Source: Athripsodes cinereus
Taxonomy: Eukaryota > Arthropoda > Insecta > Trichoptera > Leptoceridae
Direction: 5' to 3'
Length of the DNA stretch: 64,000 bases
Assembly (NCBI GenBank): GCA_947579605.1
Contig: OX388313.1
Span: 3,968,001 to 4,032,000, forward strand
Shown here: positions 1 to 11,221 of the stretch, in pieces
How positions within the stretch are numbered: the first letter of the stretch is position 1
Layout of the letters: every line of letters begins with the position of its first letter
Made by a program: the position numbers and the translations under genes
The notes under the pieces: model-generated
What the model was told of the DNA's origin: nothing
Database searches by the model: none
Seen by the model: the letters and a program-made list of their open reading frames with translations, nothing else

Positions 1-607
1 ATTTCCCGGGAGCTCCATGGAGTGTATTCTTCCCGTGTCTTTGTTATTTATGAATAATAATATGGTAGTAGTATTATATCGTAGGTGTTAAAATACATTA
101 CAAAGTTTGCGTGTTTCAAGTTGTTGTAGCTAAATGTTTAATTCGTGCTAACACCAATCGTGGTGTGTTGGCTTAAATTAAAAATATCACAATACACCGT
201 TTTGTAAAACGTCACATTAATATGACATTCTTCAATCGTCAAATAACATAAGTCATATTTGTTTTGGAAACGAATCAATTTGAAAAAACGCTTTCTTTAA
301 ATTTTTAATTTTCTTGTTGTACTTAGATCATTGTTTTGTTGCTCCGAAAGTTGTTTTTTGTGGCGCCCAGGACCAACTATCCTTCTATCTCTTCATTGGT
401 GATCGTTCTAGTGTCAGTATTCTAGTCTTCTTTTTTAAATTAACATTTAAAAAAAATAAACAATAAAACTATTAAAATAATGTTTAGTAGCTTGTCTATA
501 AAATGAGGTATTTTCTTGAAATAAAAAGGGTGCATAAAAATTACGCAAAAATATTGATACATACCTACTGGTAAAATGTTTAAGGAATTTATTCAATTTT
601 TCTTCAT
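1..607. other. AT-rich non-coding DNA
   Basis: No exon, RNA gene or recognisable repeat was found. It probably belongs to the large Musashi intron. Confidence 0.5.
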
Positions 608-712
608 AAGTTTTTCTTATTTGACTGATTTTTTACACCCATTTTTCTTATTTTACAGAGGTTTTTCTTATTCGACTGAAATTTTAGACGCATTTTTATT
701 ATTTTACTGAAA
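608..712. repeat. Two-copy tandem repeat, about 52 bp
   Basis: Two diverged copies share TTTTTCTTATTTGACTGA-like openings and a CATTTTT(C/A)TTATTTTAC end. Confidence 0.55.
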
Positions 713-1257
713 TTTACACCCGAATGATTAATAAGCAAAAACACATTGCCAAAGAATATTTGATTATTTATGGCAGATGCTTTGAGTAAAAAATGCAAAC
801 CATCCTGAGACGATTCGTAAGGGTGGGAATATCACTACTCTTCCTTTCCATAAAAATCGATCCTACTGCATAATGTGTCACTTATAAGACTTGTGCGTCT
901 CATTTTTAAACTAACACTGTGAGCTTTTTTGTATAAGCGCTTCAGGCTAATGAATTAATTACTACAAGGGCTGTGAAAGGGAAGAGGGATGGATGTTGTG
1001 ATGGCGGGGGAGAGGGGAGGAGAAGGCAATACAATGAAATACAAATTCTTCAGTGTTTCATATATTACAATAATAATTTGTGTATCATCATCCCTGTAAG
1101 ACATAATATATTATTAATAATTATTATAATGCTCATCATTAATCATCCTTTAAATTGAAAACATTCTTTCGGATTTGTAACGCACGTGTGTTATTAAATT
1201 TAATTAAATGAAATTAAAATATGTTTCATTCCGCGGAGACTTCGATAAAAAATAGAT
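713..1257. other. Non-coding DNA
   Basis: AT-rich, with one short purine-rich stretch at 975-1030 (GGGGGAGAGGGGAGG). Nothing else was recognised. Confidence 0.4.
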
Positions 1258-1345
1258 TCTCTTCACTCTTTTCTGTAAATATTTGTTTAATTCAGCGATA
1301 CGGTATGACACCCATAATGAATGCCTAATTGGCACAAACAGGATA
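1258..1345 (+). repeat. Rep-A fragment
   Basis: A diverged central part of the Rep-A repeat, with the words CACTCTTTTCTGTAA and ATTCAGCGAT followed by AATTGGCAC. The LINE fragment next to it begins about 20 bp further on. Confidence 0.5.
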
Positions 1346-1367
1346 ACTTTCATGTTTATTGCAGATT

Positions 1368-1960
1368 TATTGTTTACGCCAGAAGGTGATCTCCGGTCGG
1401 AATTATCAATCCGCATAGGAGCAGCTAGCGGGGCTTTCAACAACATGAACAAAGTTTGGAAGGCGTCTGGACTCAGAATCAGGACAAAATGTCGCTTGTT
1501 CAATGCGTGCATCATCCCAATCCTTCTATATGGCTGTGAGTCTTGGCACTTAACCAAGGCTCAAGAGCGGAAGATACTAAGGTTTGAAAACAAGTGTCTT
1601 AGAAGGATTTTGGATGTCAGATGGTATGAACATGTTACAAATGATGCTATGCGCCGGCGCACCCAGCAGACCTGTAATCTTCGTAATACAGGAGAGACGA
1701 TGGTCCTGGCTGGGACATGTTTTGAGAATGCCTAATGATATTTGGCCAAAAAGAGCACTATTCTTCCGTCCGCTGGGGTTCCGTCGGCCCGGGCGTCCAT
1801 CTTTCACAATACACCGTTCCTATGACAACGATATCAGAGCGCAAGGAATGTCGTGGAAAGAGGTGACGAAATTGGCACAGAGACGCTCTGAATGGAGGAG
1901 GCTGGTTTCTGCCCTTTGCTCCCGAGAGGAGCGTTGAGGGCGATGATGATGATGATGATT
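1368..1960 (+). mobile_element. RTE-type LINE, C-terminal reverse transcriptase fragment (frameshifted)
   Basis: The translation holds the typical region after RT of RTE elements: GAFNNMNKVWK, LLYGCESWHLTKAQERKILRF, NKCLRRILDVRW, then in another frame RRWSWLGHVLRM, GRPS and EWRRLVSALCSREER with a stop. A frameshift lies near 1650-1665. The end is a (GAT)n run at 1941-1958, the tail style of this family. The RT core is missing, so this is a 5'-truncated dead copy. A shorter copy of the same end sits at 45302-45463. Confidence 0.85.
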
Positions 1961-2696
1961 ATAACATGCAGTTAATCCGCTGGTTACCACACTTGTGACA
2001 AATGTCGTGATGGTATGTATATATTTTATTTTTAGAAATGAGCAACAAAATAAGGTTAAAAGCACTGCAGAACATTTTGTTTAAAGTTTATAAATACAAA
2101 ATGTATACACAAAATGTCCAAGTTTTATTGTTAAACTTTACTTAGGCCCAGTATTTCAATGTGTTTTTAGAGTGAAGCTTTTCCTGAGCTAGCATTTAAC
2201 TTAAATTTACTTTTACAGACAATAAACTTCATTATTTCACAACTATTATTAGCCAAAATGAAAGTACGACCCCATAAGTGACAAATTGTTTCTTTTGTGT
2301 TTTTTTTTTATTTGCTTTGTTTTTTTTGCCTTGGCCAAAGCTGTTATGGACTCAGTGTAGGGTGACATTTTTAAAATAATCATGAATCAGCCGTTACTTC
2401 TATGTATTATAATCATTTTAATCAATTTGAAGTTATGAATCAAATTTGGATAATAATGAAAAAAAAATTATAGCTTTGGTACACAAGTAATAGAATAATA
2501 TTATTGAATAAAATGATACAAGCGTTTCATTCTACTTAATTGTACAACGTGAGAGGGACGTCTTTCGACCTCTACTTAAATCTCGATTGATAATGTAAAT
2601 ACCTTATAATAAAAGACAACGCATGTCTAAAATATAAATGCCAGTAAGATTTTAAAAGTAGAGATGCAATCTCATTATTTTAAACGCGGTATGCTG
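1961..2696. other. Non-coding DNA with a LINE-tail relic
   Basis: Around 2513-2570 there is a minus-strand copy of a LINE 3' tail also seen near 44938-45000 (minus) and 51660-51745 (plus). Otherwise nothing was recognised. Confidence 0.4.
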
Positions 2697-2800
2697 AGGT
2701 ACACAAAGTATCATAAAAATATCAGTTATAAATACAATGCAATGTACAGAGATCGAGCTTATCGCTAGAATGCGATGTCTTCGAACTAACCCGGTTATTA
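2697..2800 (-). mobile_element. LINE 3' tail, family T (relic)
   Basis: The reverse strand reads GGGTTAGTTCGAAGAC, ATCGCATTCTAGCGATAAGC and then TACATTGCATTG, a diverged copy of the family T tail (GGTTAGT-GAAGA-TCGC-GCGATAA). Confidence 0.5.
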
Positions 2801-3426
2801 AAATTAAAACTAAAGAAACACACACACATATCAACAGAAATAGATATACCCCATTCTCAGTGATATCTATCATATAAGCCCTTAACTCTAGGTATCGTTG
2901 TCATTTTTATCAATATTTAAAGTTTTCAATCTACTTTTGATAATATCTTTAAAAATACAAAGCTGTATAGGCTGTTACATGTCACTGAGGATCACTCTAT
3001 CTGTCTCTTACATTTTGATGTAAAATAGTTATCATACATTGCATTTTATTGGCTCTATAATCATATTTAAGGGCTAGTATAAGATAAGCAGCATCTTAAG
3101 ATCACATTAAAATATCGTGCCTCAATACTTACTTAGTTTATACTTTTGTTGGCTTGTTAGATTGGTCATGGTTGACGAACTCAAAAAACAAGCAACAATA
3201 AAACAATTTGATGCGGTAGAATTATGTACTATTAATGGCAATGCGTTTTGCGTGACATTATAAAGAGGTATTGGTAACAGGTACTTATACCCGGTATTCA
3301 TTTGAATTATAAATCCAACATCAATCTATTGATGACACACGAGTCGGTTTGCGAGTATATTCGTTTGTGTATCTGGTATTTTATGCATTTAAAATAGGAA
3401 TCATTCTCTGTCTCGTATAGTTTAGT
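2801..3426. other. Non-coding DNA
   Basis: AT-rich; no gene or repeat was recognised. Confidence 0.4.
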
Positions 3427-3645
3427 CTCCCACTCTTTTCTGTAAGTTTTCGAGTGTCCTTTGAAAGGCAGGTATTTGTGAAACATCACGTTTAAGACTT
3501 TTTACATTTTCAGCTCAGCAATGAGGCATGCCACCCATCTTGGATGTCTAAGCTTTTTTGCCACGGAACAACTTGCATATTTATTACATGCAGCAAGTCT
3601 GATGGTTACCCCGCTGTGGGAAATGCTGTGACAGTATGTTTCTAT
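3427..3645 (+). repeat. Rep-A copy
   Basis: Contains the landmarks TCTCCCACTCTTTTCTGTAA, TTTCGAGTGTCC, GGCAGGTATT, GCCACCCATCTTGGATGTCT, TTATTACATGCAGCA and a degraded TACCCCGCTGTGGGA end. No reading frame is evident. Confidence 0.75.
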
Positions 3646-3957
3646 GTGTGTATGGATTTCACCAGAATTTCACTTAGGCATTCACTATAATAGAAAGTGA
3701 AAAATGCGATCTTAACAAATTAAGTAGAAAACTGATTCCACTATCACGTCGACTCTCATAAGAAATTATCATAACATGACTCAGCTACGACCATTACAAA
3801 AGCTTTATAAATAACCCAATAATTTAATTATTAAGAGGTAATGATTAATAATTAACAAAAAAATAGCCTGATAAAATAACCCAATAAACAAAAAAAAATA
3901 TCCTTATATACCCAATAATAATATAATTATAGTCGTTAGGGACGAAGTTTAAGATAT

Positions 3958-4215
3958 GCATTACTTTCTCTCTTAAATTGTTTCACGGTATTGAAATATG
4001 AATGTCCCGCGAAGCATTCGACAAAAACTTGGGCTCCAAATTTTTTCCATAAGTTTAGAGTCCTGTTTAAGGCAGGTTTTCGAAAAAATAAAACCATTGT
4101 AAATCTAAAAATCATCGATGAGGTTTGCCACCAATTCTTAATATTTTGTTGGCATGAAGAGGACATTTTGCATATTTTTCACATGCAACTGGTCTGCTGG
4201 CTATATCGGCACTTA
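3958..4215 (+). repeat. Rep-A copy (diverged)
   Basis: Shares TCCTGTTTAAGGCAGG, CGATGAGGTTTGCCACC, TTGTTGGCATGAAGAGGACA and CACATGCAACTGGTCTGCTG with the other Rep-A copies; the 3' end is lost. Confidence 0.7.
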
Positions 4216-4291
4216 CAGAACATATTTTAATGTTAATGTAGTAGATTTTTTTTTCTCGGCTATCCACCCATTAGTATAATGTTGGGTTGTG

Positions 4292-4440
4292 TTTTTATTT
4301 ATTTATTTATTCATTCTTTCCTGTACATTGATTACAAATATTTACTTACATAAAAGGTTAACACTGAAGTTAGATACAATCAATATACAGAGAGCGAGTT
4401 TATCGCAAAGTTTTTCCTTGCAATGCCGGGCTTATAATCT
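4292..4440 (-). mobile_element. LINE 3' tail, family T
   Basis: On the minus strand the order is GCGATAAACTCGCTCTCTGT, TATTGATTGTATC, then TGTACAGGAAAGAATGAA and a (TAAA)n tail. The 5' half of the tail is degraded. Confidence 0.6.
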
Positions 4441-4959
4441 TATTCCTACTAATATTAATAATGTCTTGTATACTCTTGTTGCCTTGCATTTTTTATAATA
4501 GATGTCTTGCTTCTAGACTAAAATCAATCGATTCCCTCTTCAACGAAACCAGAACTGTTGTCTGATGTGATGAGTTAGGAACTACAACTACTATATTGCT
4601 ACTTTTACTACTAGCACTATCACAATCTTACGTCTGCCTACTCCTTCACTGTGTACTTTATACACTCATAAAAGTCTTAAACAGAAATAAAAATCACTGT
4701 GATTTTAGCAATGTGATATAAAAATAGCAATTACGTGCTTGTAAATATCTATTATTGTGACAAATTATTGAAGCTCATTACCTCTTCTTCTTCGCCCTCG
4801 CCTTTATCCCATTTACTTGGGGTCGGCTCTCCTAGTCCTCATCTTCCAAGTTTTCTGGTCCCCTGCATCCTCAGAGCGCAACTTTATTGAAGCCCATTAC
4901 CTATTTCATCTAAATTTTAAATATTATTATTATTTATAAGATTACGGCAACCCGTCCCT
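4441..4959. other. Non-coding DNA with an RTE-like tail fragment
   Basis: At 4785-4880 a CTTCGCCCTCGCC / ACTTGGGGTCGGCTC stretch resembles the 3' region of RTE-type repeats common in insects. No reading frame remains. Confidence 0.35.
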
Positions 4960-4984
4960 TGTGGGATGATTTGTGCCAAGTGCA

Positions 4985-5250
4985 ATATTTTTCCCGTGGA
5001 GCACCCGGTAAAGAATTGGTCTCCCACTCTTCTCCTTAAGTTTTCGAGTGTCCTGTAAAAGGCAGGTATTCGAAAAAATTAAGACATTGTAGGTACATCT
5101 TAAATTCAGCGATGAGGTTTGCCACCCATCTTGAATGTCTTAATTTTTTGTTGGCACAGAGAGGACTGCTTGCATGTTTATAACATGCAGCAGGTCTGTT
5201 GGCTGCCCCACTCAAAAGAGTTGGATACTTTTTCTTAGTTAGAGGCTCCA
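4985..5250 (+). repeat. Rep-A copy (well preserved)
   Basis: Starts GTGGAGCACCCGGTAAAGAA and continues through TCTCCCACTCTTCT, TTTCGAGTGTCCTGTAAAAG, GATGAGGTTTGCCACCCATC and ATAACATGCAGCAGGTCTGT to a worn CCCCACTC end. It is closely similar to the copy at 46811-47065. Confidence 0.8.
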
Positions 5251-5930
5251 TGGTGAAAGTTTTAAAAAGAAAGTAAAAAAAATTTAAAAAATCACAGTAA
5301 CTAAACGGTATTTCTCCTCTTTGCTACCCCACACCTATAATTCCATCCCTTAGTGTGTCTGTGTCGTTTTTGAACCTCTCACATAAAGTTACTGTTTTAT
5401 ACATACACATACACAGTGTCTACCAGGAAGTTGACAGCAAATAGGGGTTGCCACTATACTGCATAATAGTATTGCCACATAGAAAAGAAATAATAATAGA
5501 ATATACCTACGCACTCTACATCTATGGAATCAACATTATTCTTTGCCTTCCAACTTTTTTGCTGTGGACTTCTTATAATTTGATTTGATGTTGAAAAAAA
5601 TAATTGATTTGTCATACTTATGTATTATACCTATTGTTAAAGGCATATAGCCGTTTATTGATCAAATAAATAAATAAATAAAATAAATAAATAACATAAT
5701 ATGCATTGACAATTCACACAGATCGAGCTAGTCCCAAATTAGGATAGTATGAATCTTATATTATGGGTACTGATGCGACGTTGCACATACATACATTGCA
5801 CTAAACACAAACACTCAAACCCAAGAAAATTAAAAAAAAAAACATTTGCCCTCTCAAAAGCAAGAGGATTTCTTCGGCACCACTTTTGTCTTTCAGTAAC
5901 TGTGTGTGTGTGTGTGTGTGAGGGTGTGTG

Positions 5931-5961
<31 letters not shown>

Positions 5962-6169
5962 ATTGTAATGGAAATTCTGAATAATTTTCTTGTTCATCAC
6001 CCAACAGGCCGATATATGTTGTTTTAAAAATATGTAAGTAGTATGTTTTTATTAATTTGCAGACATTATTATTAATTTACAATTTACTTAGACTGTAACT
6101 TACTGGAAATTTATATACGCACATATATACATCACATTCCCCTTGTCCGTAGTTGAGTCGTGGACCCAT
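5251..6169. other. Non-coding DNA with a microsatellite
   Basis: Holds a LINE tail at about 5625-5695 (AAAGGCATATAGCCGTTTAT then (AAAT)n), related to the tail at 17895-17945, and a GT microsatellite. No gene was seen. Confidence 0.5.
5900..5961. repeat. (GT)n microsatellite
   Basis: About 62 bp of TG dinucleotides interrupted twice by AGGG. Confidence 0.95.
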
Positions 6170-6545
6170 TCCACATAGCTGTTTCCACCAGAGTTCTCTT
6201 TCTACTGCCGCTTCCAAGATCTCTATGATGATAATTCCGGGTTGGCAACGGACAGGCGAAAATCACTAAGGTCTGCAAACACAGACTCTGTCAATAGACT
6301 TGTGGTACCGCGTAGGGGGGGTCTGGCCAACTATATTGACCGTGCCTTCTGTGTGGCTGGTCCGTTGCTGTGGAACAAAATTCCCTTTGAGATGCGAACT
6401 CTGGAGAGTGTGGAGGTGTTCAAGACGAGGTTAAAGACCCTATTGTTCGGGAGGTGTTATGATTCTTAAATGGGCCCTTGCTGTGGTTTCTCCACAAAAC
6501 GGCGCATCATAAATAAGTTGTCTAGTTATTATTATTATTATTGGC
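6170..6545 (+). mobile_element. LINE-J1, Jockey/CR1-like C-terminal fragment
   Basis: Translation gives RRKSLRSANTDSVNRLVVPR, then CVAGPLLWNKIPFEMRTLES and VEVFKTRLKTLLFGRCYDS with a stop at 6467. This is the usual extreme C-terminus of Jockey/CR1-like polyproteins. It is followed by ACAAAACGGCGCATCATAAA and a TTA repeat tail. Other copies lie at 22310-22400 (minus) and 50640-50945 (plus). It is 5' truncated. Confidence 0.8.
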
Positions 6546-6640
6546 TGGAAGAAATCGCACATGCGATAAACCCGTCTTTTGGAACTCTCCGTAGAAATTT
6601 TGTTGTATCTACATATTTGGATACCAATAAAGTTTTATTT
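6537..6640 (+). mobile_element. LINE 3' tail, family T (diverged)
   Basis: TTGGCTGGAAGAAATCGCAC and ATGCGATAAACCCG follow directly after the LINE-J1 tail, and an ATAAAGTTT end follows. Confidence 0.55.
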
Positions 6641-7100
6641 ATTATTATACCTCACAAAATCATAGAAGAGACCTTTTTGAACCAACGCTTGTTTAAGACT
6701 GATAGATATGAAATTAATTCGGCCGCATTACCAATTTTCTTCTTGGAGAAGAAGAAGAGTCTACATATACAGCTAAAAAAATCTTTGGAAAAGTCTCTTA
6801 TTGTCTTATTGTTTTGACCTGATCATAATATGTGCATAAAAAAACCTTTAAAAATGCATAAAATCGAACCGCAAAATAATCATTGTTTATTCTCTGCGTA
6901 ACCCAAAAACCTTTGTGGTTTATTGTTTGTTTCAAAATTACGTCTCCAACTATGTATATTATGGACGTTAGACAAACTAATAGTGTAGACCATTTGGAAC
7001 ATCGTGTGAGTAGGTACCCAATACGTATACATGGAGACAATTTTTTTAGGACACTTGAGGGAAAATGATCAATGCATATTACATGGAGTAATGTACTATT

Positions 7101-7630
7101 ATTATATCTAATATATAAACTTCTCGTGTCACGGTGTTTGTAACCATACTCCTCCGAAATGGCTGGACCGATTTTGATGAAATTTTGTGTGTTTATCGGA
7201 AAGGTTTGAAAATCGACCAACATCTATTTTTCATACCCCTTAAAGTTAAAGGTGGTCCACCCCGAATTTTTATTTTTTGGATGAAATTTTTTATTATTTT
7301 TTTATGGTGAGGCATTAAAAAATACATACAGCCCTAAATTTTCACCCTTCTACTATCAACCCCTATTTTTTAATAGCGGTATTAGTAATCTAAAAATAAT
7401 GTAGGTATATGGCAAAACAACGTTTGCCAAAAAAAATTACAAAAAAATAAAAATAAAAAACTCGGGGTGGACCACCCTTAGCGTTTAGGGGTATGAAAAA
7501 TAGATGTTGGCCGATTCTCAGACCTACCCGATAAGCACATAAAGTTACATCAAAATCGGTCCAGCTGTTTTGGAGGAGTATGATAACAAACACTGTGACT
7601 AGAGAATTTTACAATATATTAGATTATAAT
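7101..7630. mobile_element. Fold-back element with about 170-bp inverted arms
   Basis: The left arm (7105-7280) and the reversed right arm (7440-7628) share TCTAATATAT, the core GGCTGGACCGATTTTGATG, CAACATCTATTTTTCATACC and GGTGGTCCACCCCGA in the same order. The 150-bp middle is unrelated. There is no coding frame, so it is a non-autonomous element. Confidence 0.85.
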
Positions 7631-7631
7631 T

Positions 7632-7765
7632 TTGGGTTAGTCGGAAAAGATCGCGCCTGTGCGATAAACTCGCCCTCTGTATATTGATTGTATCTTACTT
7701 GAATGTTTACCTTTTATGTAATGGTTAGTAATCAATGTACATACAATAAAGAATGAATAAAAAAA
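7632..7765 (+). mobile_element. LINE 3' tail, family T
   Basis: GGGTTAGTCGGAAAAGATCG, GTGCGATAAACTCGCC, TATTGATTGTATCTTA, AATCAATGTACATACAATAA and an A-rich end: the cleanest copy of this tail. It lies just right of the fold-back. Confidence 0.8.
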
Positions 7766-8460
7766 AATATTAAAACTTCCACTGAAAAGCGTCACCCAAC
7801 ACGCTGAACTTTTTCATTTATTCTGTCAACTTATGATTAAAAATCTTATCAAGCATCCAATAAACAGAACATTACTAAAAAGTATGTTATGAAAGTTCCA
7901 AAGAATTGTCTGTATATCATAAGGATGTAATAATTGTTGCAATTTAATATACTCTGATGTACCATACTAGTAGTACAACTATTGGCATACCTCCAATAAT
8001 ATTATTGTATAAAGGGCTGAAAGTACAGGCGAAAAAGTCATACAAGATCATTTAATGTAGGTACATATCAGAGACGGCGCTAGCTTCTTTATATTGGTAA
8101 TGCTTAAATAATGAACCTATCAAGGTTTATTGTGTTGTGTTTTTACTTTTAACCACATAGGTATTGGAAGTTTTTATTTCTACGTATGTAGTCATATTTT
8201 TGTAGTTTATGATTTTCTTAGTTTTTAATGTACCTACCTATTATGTTTCGTCCACTGTCCAGCAATTATGTTAAACAACTGTCAAGCTGGAAGTGGTATA
8301 TCATTTTATTTAAATAAAATAAAGTAATTCTTTGATAATGAATATTGGGGATTTATATCTCATATTATCCAATATAATAATAATAAATAAAAAAAAAACT
8401 GTTATCTGATTTTTACTTCAGAGAGGCAGACATCGTTCGTCTTCTAAAAACATTGTCAAT
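7766..8460. other. Non-coding DNA
   Basis: AT-rich; no gene or known repeat was recognised. Confidence 0.4.
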
Positions 8461-8679
8461 ATGATATGATTTTTTAGATTATTATGTAGTTATTGTTATT
8501 TTTTGAGCTTTTTATTTGCTACCGCGGTTTTGGTGGAGCATCCATCATTAACGAGCGTTAATCTAAAAAAAAAAAAGATTAACGCTCGTTAATGGTGGAC
8601 GCTCCACCGAAACCGCGGTAGCAAATAAAAAGCTCAAAAAATAACAATAATTACATAATAATCTAAAAAATAATATCAT
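8461..8679. repeat. Near-perfect 103-bp inverted repeat (hairpin)
   Basis: Arms 8461-8563 and 8576-8679 are separated by a 12-nt A-rich loop. Both carry ATTAACGCTCGTTAAT-type and ACCGCGGT blocks, with only a few mismatches. No frame is present; this is probably a fold-back MITE. Confidence 0.92.
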
Positions 8680-8810
8680 GTCTAGAAACTGTTATATAGT
8701 TAATGCCGAAAACATAAACATTGTCAATATTTTATCTCATAGGAAAGCTTATGTTTTTAGTTTTTATTTCTGTCATATACATACCTTTACAATAATGCTT
8801 CACATTACAT

Positions 8811-8890
8811 TTGCCTGATGATGAGAGTAGAAACTTTCGAAAGCCGGCTCGCAAATTAATAAAGTCACCAGCGGAATTACTATATATTTT
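8811..8890 (+). mobile_element. Penelope-like tail with hammerhead-like core, copy 1
   Basis: GCCTGATGATGAGAGTAGAA followed by ACTTTCGAAAGCC and AATTAATAAAGTCACC. The CTGATGA, stem-loop and GAAA order resembles a hammerhead ribozyme core. Two further copies lie at 14868 and 51205. The Penelope assignment is an inference. Confidence 0.5.
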
Positions 8891-8994
8891 GTTTCTTTTT
8901 GTCGATCTTGATAATTTCAAAGTTTGGCAATTTCCTCAGAAAACGAAAAATGTCCCTCTCAACTATAAACCACATAACAGAAAAATACCGTGGC

Positions 8995-9090
8995 GTTGAC
9001 GGGAATGAATATATCTTCCACTTTTTTCTTAAAGTTTTCAAGTATCCTGAATATGACAGATGTCCACTTTCAAGACAATCAACATCTTAA
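8995..9090 (+). repeat. Rep-A copy, left half (split by a LINE)
   Basis: TATCTTCCACTTTTTTCTTA, AGTTTTCAAGTATCCTGA and CAATCAACATCTT correspond to the first half of Rep-A. The second half resumes at 9757. Confidence 0.55.
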
Positions 9091-9756
9091 AAAAAATTAT
9101 TTTATTTTTTATTTATTTTTATTTAACACAATATACGGCAATTGCCTTTACAAGTATACAGATAAACTTTATAACGTCACACAATCATTCAATACATGTA
9201 CAAAAATATAAAAACAATATAAAAACATAAAAACAGACAAAACATCCTCCAGTTAAAGTCAAAAAATAAAAATGAAAATTTAAATACAAATAAAATAAAT
9301 TCATGAAAAGACAAATTTTAGTCACTAGTCAAGATATTAAAAAAAAAAACAAAAAATAATGATAATAATTTTAAAACTGCACAAAAATACATGAACATGG
9401 GAAAATCTACTAGGTCTGATCTAGGTAAAAGGTAAAGCCTGTCGAGTAGCCCTTATGGGAACACGAAAATTTAACTTCAACAATATATCTGGACAATCAA
9501 GTTTCCCGTGAATTATTTTATGCAACAAAATCAAATCACAAAGTACTCTTCTCTCAGTCAGCCCCAACAGACTCAAATGGTTCAATATTGAACTGTAACA
9601 CATCTCCTCCATAGGGATACACAATCTATAGTTTATATGTCTAAGAAATCTATGCTCCGCTCTGCTCAAATTAGTTTTATGAATCTCAAAACTAGGACTC
9701 CAAACAGATGAGTTGTATTCCAAAATACTGCGTATGAGAGATATATAGAGAAAAAA
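9091..9756 (-). mobile_element. LINE-J2, Jockey/CR1-like 3' fragment inserted in Rep-A
   Basis: The minus-strand frame 9723-9421 encodes MEYNSSVWSPSFEIHKTNLS and RAEHRFLRHINYRL, the typical region after RT of Jockey/CR1-like LINEs, ending in a stop at 9421. A 330-nt 3' UTR follows and ends AATAAAAATAAATAAAAA at 9091. The element is 5' truncated. A 3' copy of the same family lies at 17540-17710. Confidence 0.8.
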
Positions 9757-9835
9757 ATCTTGAATTTCCTATTTTTTATTGGTGCGGAAAAGATGATTTG
9801 CACGTTTATTACCTGCAGCTAATCAAAGTTAGAGT
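9757..9835 (+). repeat. Rep-A copy, right half
   Basis: TCTTGAATTTCCTATTTTTT, ATTGGTGCGGAAAAGATGAT and ATTACCTGCAGCTAATC continue the Rep-A order after the LINE insertion. Confidence 0.55.
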
Positions 9836-10530
9836 TACAGTTAATATCAATCACTAATTATTATCATCATCTTTGAAAGAAATTTTATGTCAATTTTCAG
9901 TGAGAAGCAAAATATGTAATTCTGTTGAAAAACTTTGAAAGGCCATACTGAAAAATAAAGTTTTATTATGAAAAATACACCACTGGATTAAATATATATG
10001 TATGTGTGTAAGGCTTTATTATGAGTATAATAGGGACCAGTAGACTCATAAATATTATAGGGCCGGATTAAAGCCTCGTAGTACCTATACGTAGTACTAT
10101 ATATGAGGTACTATATTTTCAGTATTTCATTTTATCGCAAGACTATTCATTCAACTCTAGCGAGTCTGTGATTCTATTATAGCGACAATTCTGTTTCTGG
10201 AATTACCCGTAGAATTCCCAAATCTCAATTTTGATCATTTCCCTACGACACGTGTTCGGAAAGGGCAGATACTTTGTCTTACGATATAAAAAGCTTGTTT
10301 TCAATATGATGTTCTTATCACGTCAAAAGAATGAATGAATGGATAGTGATTTATTAGCTATTTAATAGTTTCAAGTTTCAACATCAAAAATACTATTAAA
10401 GTTCAGAGCTGATAAGAATGAGATATATTCATTTCATCGTCGTTACATGTTTAAAATGGCATATGTCAATATATAAATTATTAATTGCTGAAGGGTGTTT
10501 GTGTTTACAATGTGAAAATTTATATTAAAT
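9836..10530. other. Non-coding DNA
   Basis: No gene, RNA or repeat was recognised. Confidence 0.4.
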
Positions 10531-10572
10531 AATTTACAAATAATTAATACACTGTTATATTTTCCCTATATT

Positions 10573-10707
10573 TTATTTAAACTCTAACGTTTTCCCCCAC
10601 TTCAATGGGCATTCTCAAGAGTACAGAAGTTTCTCTGAACATTCTTAAGAGAACAGTACTCTTGAGAATGCCCATTGAAGTGGGTGAAAACGTTAGAGTT
10701 TAAATAA
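10573..10707. repeat. 52-bp inverted repeat (hairpin)
   Basis: Arms 10573-10624 and 10656-10707 match almost perfectly (TTTAAACTCTAACGTTTT, TTCAATGGGCATTCTCAAGA), with a 31-nt loop. Confidence 0.93.
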
Positions 10708-10774
10708 TATACATAAGGATTGCCTTTAACAAAAAATAGAAGATATTAGAATCCCCAAATATTGACTTAAGCGT

Positions 10775-11221
10775 AAGGAAGAACCTTACTAAAGCCTTTG
10801 TATGGAGCATTCTGCTTTATGGTTGTGAGACATGGACCATCAGCAAGAGTGAAAGCGGACGGTTGGCGGCCTTTGAAATGTGGTGCTACAGACGCATGCT
10901 TAAGATCCATTGGTCGGAGCACGTCGAAAATGAAGAAGTATTAACCAGGGTAGGCGAAAAAAGGCAACTCCTTAAGAGAATCAGCCAACAACGAGCTAAC
11001 TGGATTGGCCACAACATCAGGCACCCAGGACTACTCATAGCCATCGCGGAGGGTAAGACCGACGGGACAAAGTGCAGAGGCCGACCAAGAGACGCATATA
11101 TGGACCAACTGAAGAGTGATATGAACTGTGGCTCATACGTAGAGCTGAAAAGACTGGCGGAGAATAGAGACGAATGGAGAAGAAAAACCAAACTCGTTGC
11201 AGACCAATCCAATGGATTGTA
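10775..11221 (+). pseudogene. RTE-like LINE C-terminal fragment
   Basis: The open frame reads SLRKNLTKAFVWSILLYGCE, TWTISKSESGRLAAFEMWCY, RRMLKIHWSEHVENEEVL, GRPRDAYMDQL and LAENRDEWRR before TAA at 11220. This is the post-RT region of RTE-like elements. The RT core is absent. The frame is intact over about 150 codons, so the insertion is not ancient. Confidence 0.8.

Noticed and set aside
5749..6004. Small frames rich in Val/Cys or Thr/His repeats
   Set aside because: Produced by the GT microsatellite.
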